A DNA stretch of 52,617 nt from UBA12478 sp964513275. Its GTDB lineage: Bacteria > Patescibacteriota > Patescibacteriia > UBA9934 > GWF2-40-263. The translations under genes were made by a program, and so were the position numbers. How positions within the stretch are numbered: the first letter of the stretch is position 1; every line of letters begins with the position of its first letter. The notes below the pieces were generated by a model. It was not told the origin of the DNA, made no database searches, and saw only the letters and a program-made list of their open reading frames with translations. Shown in pieces: positions 1 to 7,327 of this stretch. The stretch spans positions 1 through 52,617 of the forward strand of contig CAZELN010000002.1 of assembly GCA_964513275.1 (NCBI GenBank), in the 5' to 3' direction.

Positions 1-2
1 AC

Positions 3-47
3 TGGGGGAAGGAGTACACGGCCATCGAGCGCCCGGCTCAGATGTAG
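3..47 (+). CDS. Possible C-terminal tail of an unknown gene cut by the window start
   Basis: A short open frame enters from the left edge and reads WGKEYTAIERPAQM before a TAG stop. Its GC-rich third positions differ from the virB4 gene that starts four bases later. It could be the end of a real upstream gene or foreign sequence joined by assembly. The following virB4 lacks its own N-terminus, so a breakpoint near base 50 is likely. Fourteen residues are too few to assign any function. Confidence 0.25.
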   Translation, partial: WGKEYTAIERPAQM

Positions 48-50
48 CCC

Positions 51-1823
51 TTGTTCATTATTACGTATCCTCGTCACATCGGACTTGGCTGGTCAGCTCC
101 GCTCATCAATCTCAACAAGACGTTTGATATCGCCATGTTCTTTTATCCATTGAGGGCTGGGATTGTGCTCAAGCAGCTACAAAAGAAAGTCGGAATTTTT
201 GAGGCGAAAATTTTAGCCGATGCGGAAAAAGGCGCTCCGCGCGATCCCATTGCGGAAACGGCTCTTCGCGATATAGAAAGTTTGCGCGACGCCCTTACGC
301 AGGGGATCGAGCACTTTTTTCAGTTTTCGTTTTACGTGACTATTTACGCCAAGAACGACCAGGAATTAGAAAAGTATACGGAAGAAGTGGAGGCGTTGTT
401 TGGCAGTAAATTGATTTACACCAAGAGTGGATTTTATCAGGCCGAGCAAGGGTTTAACTCCACGGTTCCACTGGGGAACGATGAACTGATGATTAACTAC
501 AACATGAACACGAGTCCGATTGCGGCCTCGTTTCCATTCATTAGTTCAGATCTCACCTCGGACAACGGGATTCTGTACGGGATTAATCGCCATAATAATT
601 CGCTTATTTTGTTTGATCGGTTCAGCCTGCAAAACGCGAACTCCGTCGTTTTTGCAACATCTGGAGCCGGAAAATCGTACGCGATCAAACTTGAAATTTT
701 GCGTTCCTTGATGATGGGAACAGACGTGATCGTGATTGACCCGGAATATGAGTATAAAGATTTGTCTGACGCGGTCGGCGGTACATTCATTAATGTGTCG
801 CTTGCGTCAGACGCAAAAGTGAACCCGTTTGATTTGCCGCGCGGTATTGGGGAAGGGACAAAAGTGGATGATATTATTCGTTCTGCCGTGATTACGCTCA
901 AGGGGTTGTTGCGCATCATGATCGGTCAGCCCGTTGGGGAAGGTGGAAAACTTGGATTTACGCCAGCGGAAGATTCGCTGTTGGATCGGGCGCTCATTGA
1001 GACATACGCAAAGAATGATATTACTCCCGACCTGTTGAGTTTGGCGGAGGTGGAACCACCTACGCTCACGGATTTCCAAGACGTGCTTGAGGGCATGGAA
1101 GGTTCCGCCGATCTTGTTGCTCGACTTGAGAAATATACAGAGGGTACGTTTTCCGGGCTTCTCAATTCTCCTACGAATGTGGAGATGAAAAACCAGTTGG
1201 TCGTGTTTTCTGTGCGTGATCTGGAAGACGAGCTGCGTCCCACGGCTATTTACACGATTATCAACTATATTTGGAATGTCACCAGGAGTGAACGCAAAAA
1301 GCGCATACTCGTCGTCGATGAGGCCTGGTGGCTCATGCAAAATGAGGATTCCGCGAAATTTATTTTTGCCCTGGTCAAGCGCGCGAGAAAGTATTATTTA
1401 GGTGTGACCACGATCACGCAAGATGTGAACGACTTTTTGCGAAGCCAATACGGTCAAGCCATCGTGACCAACTCCGCCATGCAGATTCTGTTGAAGCAAG
1501 CGCCTTCGGCGGCCGACGCCGTGCAAACGACGTTCCATCTTACCGATGGAGAAAAGTACTTGTTGTTGGAGTCTGGAGTCGGAGAAGGGATTTTTTTTGC
1601 TGGAGCCAAACATGCGGCTATTAAAGTCGTTGCGTCTTACACGGAGGATCAACTTGTGACGACCAATCCGCAGCAGTTGTTGGAACAAGAGCGAGCCAAA
1701 AAGGAAGCAGCGGCTCAAAGGGCGGTACAAGAAGCAGAAGGGAGAGAAGAGGGAACGGCAAAGGGAGAGGAGCCTCTGGATTTAGACGAGGCGGATAAAA
1801 TTCGTGACTCACTGAGCATATGA
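51..1823 (+). CDS. virB4: VirB4/TraC-like type IV secretion ATPase, N-terminus missing
   Basis: This is the cytoplasmic ATPase that powers type IV secretion or conjugation-like machines. The Walker A motif TSGAGKSY lies at about residues 203-210 and the Walker B motif ILVVDEAWW at about 417-427, with the usual helical insert between them. The visible protein (590 residues) opens directly with the conserved segment FIITYPRHIGLGW, which in related CPR proteins follows a further N-terminal stretch of some tens of residues. The first codon is a TTG with an in-frame stop two codons upstream and no Shine-Dalgarno, so the 5' end is probably lost at a junction near base 50 rather than naturally short. 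The charged Lys/Glu/Ala-rich C-terminus is unstructured. The gene overlaps the next one by ATGA, which points to translational coupling. The family call is firm; the cargo is unknown. Confidence 0.85.
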   Translation: MFIITYPRHIGLGWSAPLINLNKTFDIAMFFYPLRAGIVLKQLQKKVGIFEAKILADAEKGAPRDPIAETALRDIESLRDALTQGIEHFFQFSFYVTIYAKNDQELEKYTEEVEALFGSKLIYTKSGFYQAEQGFNSTVPLGNDELMINYNMNTSPIAASFPFISSDLTSDNGILYGINRHNNSLILFDRFSLQNANSVVFATSGAGKSYAIKLEILRSLMMGTDVIVIDPEYEYKDLSDAVGGTFINVSLASDAKVNPFDLPRGIGEGTKVDDIIRSAVITLKGLLRIMIGQPVGEGGKLGFTPAEDSLLDRALIETYAKNDITPDLLSLAEVEPPTLTDFQDVLEGMEGSADLVARLEKYTEGTFSGLLNSPTNVEMKNQLVVFSVRDLEDELRPTAIYTIINYIWNVTRSERKKRILVVDEAWWLMQNEDSAKFIFALVKRARKYYLGVTTITQDVNDFLRSQYGQAIVTNSAMQILLKQAPSAADAVQTTFHLTDGEKYLLLESGVGEGIFFAGAKHAAIKVVASYTEDQLVTTNPQQLLEQERAKKEAAAQRAVQEAEGREEGTAKGEEPLDLDEADKIRDSLSI

Positions 1824-2407
1824 TGACTCGAAGAAAACGTATCGCGATCGCCGTTTTATTCGTGGTTGGATTGCTCCTTTTATTGGTTTGGTTCTGGTGG
1901 TTTTTGCTTTCCGGTTCTTCTACCCCCACGCCGGAGGTGGTGATAGAGTCAGCACCCGTTGCGCCGGTGGAGGAAGTCGTTCCTACGCGGCCGACTATTT
2001 CGGAACAGGAACTTGAAGCGGAAAGGGAAACACGCAACGGAGCGTCTGACGTGGTAGCGTTGGCCAAGACGTTTGTTGCCCGGTACGGCAGTTATTCAAA
2101 CGAGGCGGATTTTGCCAATCTCAAGGACGTGGTAGCGCTGGCGAGCGTATCGTTTGCCGCGGAGCTTCAAAAGACCATCGACACAGCCCAGGCTCCTGAG
2201 GAGTATTACGGTGTATCCACACAGGTCGTAACCGTGACCATTGATGAAAAAGATGAAGAGGCGGGAACCGCACAGGTCACGATCACGACACAGCGGGAAG
2301 AGGCAATCGGGTCGCCACAAGATACGCAGGTGACCTATCAAGACATCGTATTGACATTCGTGATGGAGGAGGGAACATGGAAAGTCGACTCCGCCACTTG
2401 GCAGTAG
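1820..2407 (+). CDS. Single-span membrane protein, VirB8-like candidate
   Basis: This 195-residue protein has a basic N-terminal tip (MMTRRKR), one strong membrane helix at about residues 8-30 rich in Leu, Val and Trp, a Pro/Glu/Val linker, and an extracytoplasmic domain at about 85-195. The domain has helix-then-beta character and ends in a pattern typical of NTF2-like folds (TWKVDSATWQ). VirB8 and TcpC proteins of type IV secretion have this architecture, and the gene is translationally coupled to the virB4-like ATPase, so a scaffold role is a reasonable inference. No diagnostic VirB8 motif is visible by eye. Its last 31 bases overlap the comF start. Confidence 0.6.
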   Translation: MMTRRKRIAIAVLFVVGLLLLLVWFWWFLLSGSSTPTPEVVIESAPVAPVEEVVPTRPTISEQELEAERETRNGASDVVALAKTFVARYGSYSNEADFANLKDVVALASVSFAAELQKTIDTAQAPEEYYGVSTQVVTVTIDEKDEEAGTAQVTITTQREEAIGSPQDTQVTYQDIVLTFVMEEGTWKVDSATWQ

Positions 2408-3078
2408 AAGCGCTGTTTCCACGATTCTGCGTTTCGTGTAAGCGCGAAGGGGCGCTGATGTGTGCAACCTGCCTGGATCAATGGATCCCTGTGCCTCCAC
2501 AGGCCTCTTGTGCTTTTTGTTCCATGGGCGAGTCGCCGCGAACCTGCGTGGAGTGTCAGGAGGATCGATATCTGGACGGGCTGACGTATTTTGTGCCGTA
2601 CGGAAATGCGCTCATGCGCGAGCTTATCGCCTGTTGGAAGTTTTATAGTGATCGTTCCGTTGAAGCCGTGTTTATAAAAAGTTTACGTCGTGCCGCACTG
2701 CGAATGCAACCGCCTTTGGCGGCATATTGGGTGACATGGGTGCCGCTCCACGAAACGCGACTTCGGACTCGAGGATTCGATCAGGCACAGCAAGTCGCGA
2801 CGTGGGCAGGGGAGATGTTTGGGCTTCCGGTGGAGACATTTGTACGTCGAACGAAAAAAACCGCCCAACAGTCACGAACGTCCCATGGGGAACGGCGTGT
2901 GGGGGAAATGGACAAGGTGTTTGAGCTTGCACCAGAAGTTGTTGTGCCAGATCACATCTTGCTCTGCGATGACGTCTTTACGAGCGGCACCACCATGGAC
3001 GCCGTCGCACGACTGTTAAAAGAACAGGGGGCAAAGACCGTGTGGGGATTTACGCTGGCGAAGGGGAGTTCAGTTTGA
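2377..3078 (+). CDS. comF: ComF family phosphoribosyltransferase-like protein
   Basis: ComF proteins act in DNA uptake and processing during natural transformation. An N-terminal zinc-binding region carries CxxC pairs (C18-C21, C29-C32 and further cysteines to about residue 60). The C-terminal phosphoribosyltransferase domain holds the PRPP-loop signature LLCDDVFTSGTTMDAV at about residues 194-209. The length of 233 is normal for the family. The chosen ATG lies 8 bases after a GGAGG sequence and overlaps the preceding gene. The virB4-virB8-like-comF order suggests an envelope DNA-handling operon. CPR bacteria often keep com genes and are suspected of importing nucleic acids, but that role here is inferred. 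Confidence 0.85.
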   Translation: MESRLRHLAVEALFPRFCVSCKREGALMCATCLDQWIPVPPQASCAFCSMGESPRTCVECQEDRYLDGLTYFVPYGNALMRELIACWKFYSDRSVEAVFIKSLRRAALRMQPPLAAYWVTWVPLHETRLRTRGFDQAQQVATWAGEMFGLPVETFVRRTKKTAQQSRTSHGERRVGEMDKVFELAPEVVVPDHILLCDDVFTSGTTMDAVARLLKEQGAKTVWGFTLAKGSSV

Positions 3079-3103
3079 TTTAATAAGAAGAATCGAGTAC
3101 TGT
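3075..3103 (+). promoter_or_regulatory. Candidate promoter for the tRNA-Ser pair
   Basis: TTGATT (3075-3080) and TACTGT (3098-3103) are spaced by 17 bases. They would start transcription about 10 bases before tRNA-Ser(GCT). The -10 box is a poor match, so this is tentative. Confidence 0.35.
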
Positions 3104-3118
3104 ATCGACCGCAAACAC

Positions 3119-3208
3119 GGAGAGGTACCCAAGAGGCTGAAGGGGACGGTTTGCTAAATCGTTAGGAGCCAAAAGCTCGCGAGGGTTCGAATCCCTCCCT
3201 CTCCGCCA
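3119..3208 (+). tRNA. tRNA-Ser(GCT)
   Basis: The acceptor strands GGAGAGG and CCTCTCC pair fully and a CCA end is encoded (3206-3208). The anticodon stem acggt/atcgt encloses the loop TTGCTAA, giving anticodon GCT for AGC/AGT codons. A long variable arm (about 3164-3181) marks it as class II, as expected for serine. The T-loop is TTCGAAT. Confidence 0.95.
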
Positions 3209-3225
3209 CAAAATTAAACAAGTTA

Positions 3226-3314
3226 GGTGGGGTGCTCGAGTGGTTTATGAGGACAGTCTTGAAAACTGTTGTACCTAAAACGTACCGTGGGTTCGAATCC
3301 CACCCCCACCGCCA
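3226..3314 (+). tRNA. tRNA-Ser(TGA)
   Basis: The acceptor GGTGGGG pairs with CCCCACC and CCA is encoded (3312-3314). The anticodon stem ACAGT/ACTGT encloses CTTGAAA, giving anticodon TGA for UCA and other UCN codons. A long variable arm fits a serine tRNA. It lies 17 bases after tRNA-Ser(GCT) with no terminator between, so the two are probably one transcript. Confidence 0.95.
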
Positions 3315-3322
3315 AGTTTGAC

Positions 3323-4522
3323 ATGACAAAAAGAATCAAGCTTCTCCTTCTGATTTTGACTGTAGGTCTGATTTTTGTACTCCTTAGAGTTATGGCACCG
3401 GCAGTATCGTTTGAAGAAGAAGCTCGTGGGCTCGTGTTTCAAAGACAGGGAGAGATTATTCCACTGCACAATCCATCTGAAGGGCGTGGACTTTTTGCAA
3501 ACGTATTGTTGCATGACAACGAAGTATTCGTCACCTATCAAATCGCCCCATTTGATTCCCTGATGAAGGACAAAAATTTATATTACCGGGTTTACAACCG
3601 AGAGGCAAAAGAACTAAAAGGGCAAACGTTAGCGATTGATGTCACAGATGAAAATTCGATGTGGGGCGGCGACCTTGGTGATCAGAAATTTACGATAATT
3701 GATGATGTTCTTTACATGGTTTCACTTGTCATGGGTACAGAAAAAGTTCGTCTTATGAAGTTTGATCTGGATTTCAATGCATTAGAGAACGAGGTGCAAA
3801 TAGGCGATGGAGCAACAGAACAGTTTGCGGACATGGGCATGGCCAACGACGGGGAGTTTATCTACACACAATTTTTCTATCAAGGAATAGGCGCAACCTC
3901 GCCAGATGAATGGGGCGCGAAAATGTATAAGTTAGACAAGAGGTTGAATGTCGTCGACTCTGCTGTGGTTTTTCCTGAAACAGGAAGTTTTGTAACTGGC
4001 ACGTCATTAACGTATGTGCCAAAAGGGCAAATGGGGGCGCAACAAAATCGGTTCCAAATTTTCAGCACGAATTTAGACTATGGCAATACGTCAAGAGTTG
4101 GGATTCACACGTTCGCCATAGACGCGAATACGCTCAAATTGATTCCCGGGTCTACACAAACCATCATTGAACGTGATTTGGACGTATATTTCCCAACAGG
4201 CGTTTCATGGAACGAAAAACATCAACTGTGGGTGGTTGGATATACCCAAGAGATTGCAGAAGGAGTGCACACAAACGAAAATTCAGGAGAACTCCAAGAA
4301 GTCGGTCCGAGTTTCATCACCCTGTTTGATGCAAACTGGGTGGAACTTGAAACAATTCAATTAAATGATGGCGAGAATGCTTTCAGAGTTATGCTTCAAA
4401 CCGAAGGCGACGACATTTATGCGGTTTATGACGAAATGGACAAAAATGGCCTTGTTCGTACTTCCATCGCAAAAATGGAGCACTATAAAATTGCCGAGCA
4501 GGTTGTCTCGTCAACGAATTAA
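3323..4522 (+). CDS. Secreted or membrane-anchored protein of unknown function, propeller-like
   Basis: This 399-residue protein starts with a signal or anchor segment (basic MTKRIK, then a Leu/Ile/Val stretch to about residue 24). A long beta-rich domain follows, with repeated units of the kind LYMVSLVMGTEKVRLMKFDL and YKLDKRLNVVDS. This suggests a beta-propeller of six or seven blades, but no named family is recognised. The in-frame extension upstream to 3269 would run through tRNA-Ser(TGA), so the ATG at 3323 is chosen. That ATG lies only 8 bases after the tRNA CCA and has no Shine-Dalgarno. The coding region is more AT-rich than its neighbours. Confidence 0.7.
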   Translation: MTKRIKLLLLILTVGLIFVLLRVMAPAVSFEEEARGLVFQRQGEIIPLHNPSEGRGLFANVLLHDNEVFVTYQIAPFDSLMKDKNLYYRVYNREAKELKGQTLAIDVTDENSMWGGDLGDQKFTIIDDVLYMVSLVMGTEKVRLMKFDLDFNALENEVQIGDGATEQFADMGMANDGEFIYTQFFYQGIGATSPDEWGAKMYKLDKRLNVVDSAVVFPETGSFVTGTSLTYVPKGQMGAQQNRFQIFSTNLDYGNTSRVGIHTFAIDANTLKLIPGSTQTIIERDLDVYFPTGVSWNEKHQLWVVGYTQEIAEGVHTNENSGELQEVGPSFITLFDANWVELETIQLNDGENAFRVMLQTEGDDIYAVYDEMDKNGLVRTSIAKMEHYKIAEQVVSSTN

Positions 4523-4561
4523 TGTAGCCACTTCCGTTACTCTCTCGGATTTTTTGTTTTG

Positions 4562-4570
4562 TGGTAAGAT
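4562..4570 (+). promoter_or_regulatory. Extended -10 promoter element
   Basis: TGG followed by TAAGAT lies 32 bases before the start codon of the next gene. The same TGnTAAGnT pattern precedes recG and both toxin-antitoxin-like operons in this window. No clear -35 box is seen. Confidence 0.4.
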
Positions 4571-4602
4571 AGAAACGCTATTTATCATGAGCGTGTTCAA
4601 TT

Positions 4603-5100
4603 ATGGAGGCAGACGAGTCATTATTTGATATCGGATCGCCAAGGCTTGAGTGGGAGGTCGATGAATATTCGGCGCATAGCCGCTCGAAACTTTGGTATTC
4701 TATTGCCGCCGTGCTTGGGGTTGCGCTCATTGTTTACGCCATTGCGACCGCGAATTTTCTGTTTGCAGTTATCATCCTTATGATCGGCGTGATTACCTTG
4801 CTGTCGAGTTTCGTCCCGCCTGACCGCGTCCCGGTCGTGATTACCAACACGGGCGTGGTCGTTTCAGACATGTATTACGACTTTCAAGCAATCAAAGATT
4901 TTTCGATCGCCTACGATCCGCCTGATGTGAAGAATCTCTACTTTGAATTCCATTCTCCTTGGCATCCGTTATTGACGGTTCCATTGGAAGATATTGACCC
5001 AAATGAAGTGCGTGAGTTACTGCTTCCCTATTGTTTGGAGAATCTTGAGCGTGTGGAGGAGAACTTGACGGATGTGCTCAGAAGACTGTATAAACTGTGA
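4603..5100 (+). CDS. Conserved-type two-span membrane protein, function unknown
   Basis: This 165-residue protein has an acidic N-terminus, two closely spaced membrane helices (about residues 32-49 and 53-71), and a cytoplasmic C-terminal domain with alternating hydrophobic strands and a final amphipathic helix. The arrangement resembles small PH-like-domain membrane proteins common in CPR genomes, but this is only a resemblance and no function is assigned. The start codon has no clear Shine-Dalgarno. Its last codons contain the promoter of the downstream tRNA-Arg. Confidence 0.65.
   Translation: MEADESLFDIGSPRLEWEVDEYSAHSRSKLWYSIAAVLGVALIVYAIATANFLFAVIILMIGVITLLSSFVPPDRVPVVITNTGVVVSDMYYDFQAIKDFSIAYDPPDVKNLYFEFHSPWHPLLTVPLEDIDPNEVRELLLPYCLENLERVEENLTDVLRRLYKL
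5065..5094 (+). promoter_or_regulatory. Promoter of tRNA-Arg inside the preceding gene
   Basis: TTGACG (5065-5070) and TATAAA (5089-5094) are spaced by 18 bases and point at the tRNA that starts at 5132. Both boxes differ from consensus by one base. The promoter is embedded in the 3' end of the upstream coding region. Confidence 0.6.
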
Positions 5101-5131
5101 GTTCTCGCCGCCATTTCTGAGCATTTTACCT

Positions 5132-5208
5132 GCGGTCGTAGCTCAGCTGGATAGAGCATCAGCTTGCGGAGCTGAGGGTCGGAGGTTCGAATCCTCCCGA
5201 TCGCACCA
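5132..5208 (+). tRNA. tRNA-Arg(GCG)
   Basis: The acceptor GCGGTCG pairs with CGATCGC, A is the discriminator, and CCA is encoded. The D-arm and T-arm closely match bacterial tRNA-Arg. The anticodon stem TCAGC/GCTGA encloses TTGCGGA, so the anticodon is GCG. Most bacteria instead use an ACG anticodon edited to ICG by TadA for CGU/CGC/CGA. Confidence 0.95.
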
Positions 5209-5240
5209 CGAAAAAATACCACTTAGGTGGTGTTTTTTCG
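5209..5240 (+). terminator. Intrinsic terminator after tRNA-Arg
   Basis: A 14-bp stem (5209-5222 with 5227-5240) has a 4-base TTAG loop. The 5' arm is A-rich and the 3' arm is T-rich, so it can work in both directions. It separates the tRNA from recG. Confidence 0.85.
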
Positions 5241-5244
5241 TTTG

Positions 5245-5253
5245 TGTTAAGAT
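5245..5253 (+). promoter_or_regulatory. Extended -10 element of recG
   Basis: TGT plus TAAGAT ends 9 bases before the recG ATG. No Shine-Dalgarno lies between them. Transcription from here would give an mRNA with almost no leader. Confidence 0.5.
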
Positions 5254-5262
5254 TTGATCAGT

Positions 5263-7299
5263 ATGGCTATTCATTTAGGCTCACCGATTTCGGATTTACC
5301 CGGCCTTGGGAGTAAAGCGGTGGCAGATCTTCGGGCTCTTGAGATTGTGTCCGTGCGGGATCTGTTGTGGTATGTCCCGTTTCGATATGATGACTTTTCT
5401 CGGGTTGTGGGGGCAGGGAAGGCGAGAGCCGGGGATACAGTAACCGTGGTTGGCACGATCCAATCGATCCAATCCCGGCCGGCCAAGAACCGACGAGTAA
5501 ATCTTACAGAGGCAGTCGTCGGAGATGACACGGGGGAACTAAAAGTCGTCTGGTTCAATCAGTCGTACCTCGAGAAAAGCCTTCCGGTTGGATCCAAGGT
5601 TTCACTCGCAGGTCGGATCGATGGGCGCTTTGGTCGGTGTCTTACGAACCCAATTATTGAGCGTGCTGGTGAGCAGACTCACACAGGACGCATTGTACCT
5701 GTGTACGGACTCACGGGTTCAATGACGATGCGACGACTACGCGATGCTATGCGCGCAGCTCTTCCCGCGGCTTTGGAATTTCCAGACTGGCTCCCAAACC
5801 ACATTGTTGAACAAGAATCGTATCCAAGTCTTGCACAAGCACTCCAATGGGTTCATTTCCCTGAATCGCAACGCGAATTAGATGAGGCGGTACAACGCTT
5901 GAAGTTCGATGAGCTGTTTTTACACCAGCTCATGTTCACTCGTGTTCGAGCCGATAGAGAGAAAAAGGCTACAACCGTGATTCCCCTGGACGAGGTGTTT
6001 CTCAAGGCGTTTGTTGCGGATCTTCCGTTTGAGCTCACGACCGCGCAGCGTAAGGCGATCTGGGAGGTTGTTCAGGATCTGGAGAAATCGCACCCGATGA
6101 ACCGACTTTTAGAAGGAGATGTGGGAAGTGGAAAGACCGTTGTGGCGGCGGCCGCAGCGGCGAGCGTGCTGCATGCCGGTTCACGAGTCGTGTACTTGGC
6201 TCCGACGGAGATTTTGGCAACGCAGCAGCATGTTGCGCTTTCAAGATTTCTGGAGGAACCGGTTGGACTGCTCACACGTACTATGTGCAAGATCGGTGAC
6301 AAAGATGTCTCTCGCGACGAGCTGATCCAGAGGGGGATCGGATGTATCGTAGGGACGCATGCGCTTCTTCAGGATCGGTTGAAGTTTAGTGACTTTCAGC
6401 TGGTTATTGTTGATGAACAGCATCGATTTGGCGTGGAACAGCGGCACGCCTTATTGCATATTGATGAAGGTTCCGTCCCGCACTTACTCTCCATGAGTGC
6501 TACACCGATTCCACGCACGCTCGCGCTGACGATTTTTGGGGATCTCGAACTTTCGATTTTGAACGAGATGCCGCCTGGTCGACAACCGGTGGCGACGGCA
6601 GTTGTGCTGGAACCCCAGCGGACGGGGATGTGGAAGCATGTCCGTGAGCAGATCGAAATGGGGAGACAGGTGTTTGTTGTGTGTCCGCTCATTGATCCAA
6701 GCGACAAACTTGGAGTCAAATCTGTGGTCGAGGTTGCGCGAGAGCTCAACAAGGGAACGCTCAAAGACGCAAAGATTGAGATGCTCCATGGACGCCTCAA
6801 AACCGATGAGAAAGAAAAAGCAATCGAGAAATTTCGCACCGGCAAGATCGCCGTCCTTGTGTCGACGACTGTTGTAGAGGTTGGGGTCGATATCCCAAAT
6901 GCTTCCGTGATGGTGATCGTCGGCGCCGAGCGGTTTGGGCTCGCACAGCTTCATCAGCTACGTGGTCGAGTCGGGCGCAGCGACATCCAATCCTATTGTT
7001 ATTTGTTACCTGAACACATGGAGGGTTCAAGCGAGGTGCGATTGAGAGCTATGGAGAAAACACATGATGGGTTCAAGTTGGCCCAGATCGATCTTGATCT
7101 GCGTGGAGCAGGGAATGTCTTCGGGAATGCCCAATCCGGCTTTGCCGACTTCCAACTCGCCACACCAGCGGATACCGACCTCATGAAAAAAGCCCGCGAT
7201 TATGCCACGGAGCTTCTCGCTCAGGATCCCGATCTCGACGGTCACCCTCTCACCTACGACCGCATCGATCGTCAGTTCGAAATGGTACATTTAGAGTGA
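5263..7299 (+). CDS. recG: ATP-dependent DNA helicase RecG
   Basis: RecG remodels stalled replication forks and branch-migrates Holliday junctions. The N-terminal wedge/OB domain (about residues 1-200, with DLPGLGSKAVADL near the start) is followed by two helicase lobes. Walker A GDVGSGKT is at about 286-293, the DEQH box in VIVDEQHRFGVEQR near 384, motif III in SMSATPIPRT, and motif VI in HQLRGRVGRSD. The length of 678 is normal. The ATG at 5263 is preferred over an upstream TTG because the conserved N-terminus begins there. The gene converges with radA, and a short unlabelled hairpin (about 7302-7321) lies between them. Confidence 0.95.
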   Translation: MAIHLGSPISDLPGLGSKAVADLRALEIVSVRDLLWYVPFRYDDFSRVVGAGKARAGDTVTVVGTIQSIQSRPAKNRRVNLTEAVVGDDTGELKVVWFNQSYLEKSLPVGSKVSLAGRIDGRFGRCLTNPIIERAGEQTHTGRIVPVYGLTGSMTMRRLRDAMRAALPAALEFPDWLPNHIVEQESYPSLAQALQWVHFPESQRELDEAVQRLKFDELFLHQLMFTRVRADREKKATTVIPLDEVFLKAFVADLPFELTTAQRKAIWEVVQDLEKSHPMNRLLEGDVGSGKTVVAAAAAASVLHAGSRVVYLAPTEILATQQHVALSRFLEEPVGLLTRTMCKIGDKDVSRDELIQRGIGCIVGTHALLQDRLKFSDFQLVIVDEQHRFGVEQRHALLHIDEGSVPHLLSMSATPIPRTLALTIFGDLELSILNEMPPGRQPVATAVVLEPQRTGMWKHVREQIEMGRQVFVVCPLIDPSDKLGVKSVVEVARELNKGTLKDAKIEMLHGRLKTDEKEKAIEKFRTGKIAVLVSTTVVEVGVDIPNASVMVIVGAERFGLAQLHQLRGRVGRSDIQSYCYLLPEHMEGSSEVRLRAMEKTHDGFKLAQIDLDLRGAGNVFGNAQSGFADFQLATPADTDLMKKARDYATELLAQDPDLDGHPLTYDRIDRQFEMVHLE

Positions 7300-7327
7300 T
7301 GATACCCACTGAGTGGGCATCCGTTTG

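Noticed and set aside
7302..7321. Terminator between recG and radA
   Set aside because: A short CCCACT/AGTGGG hairpin exists but has no T-tract on either side.
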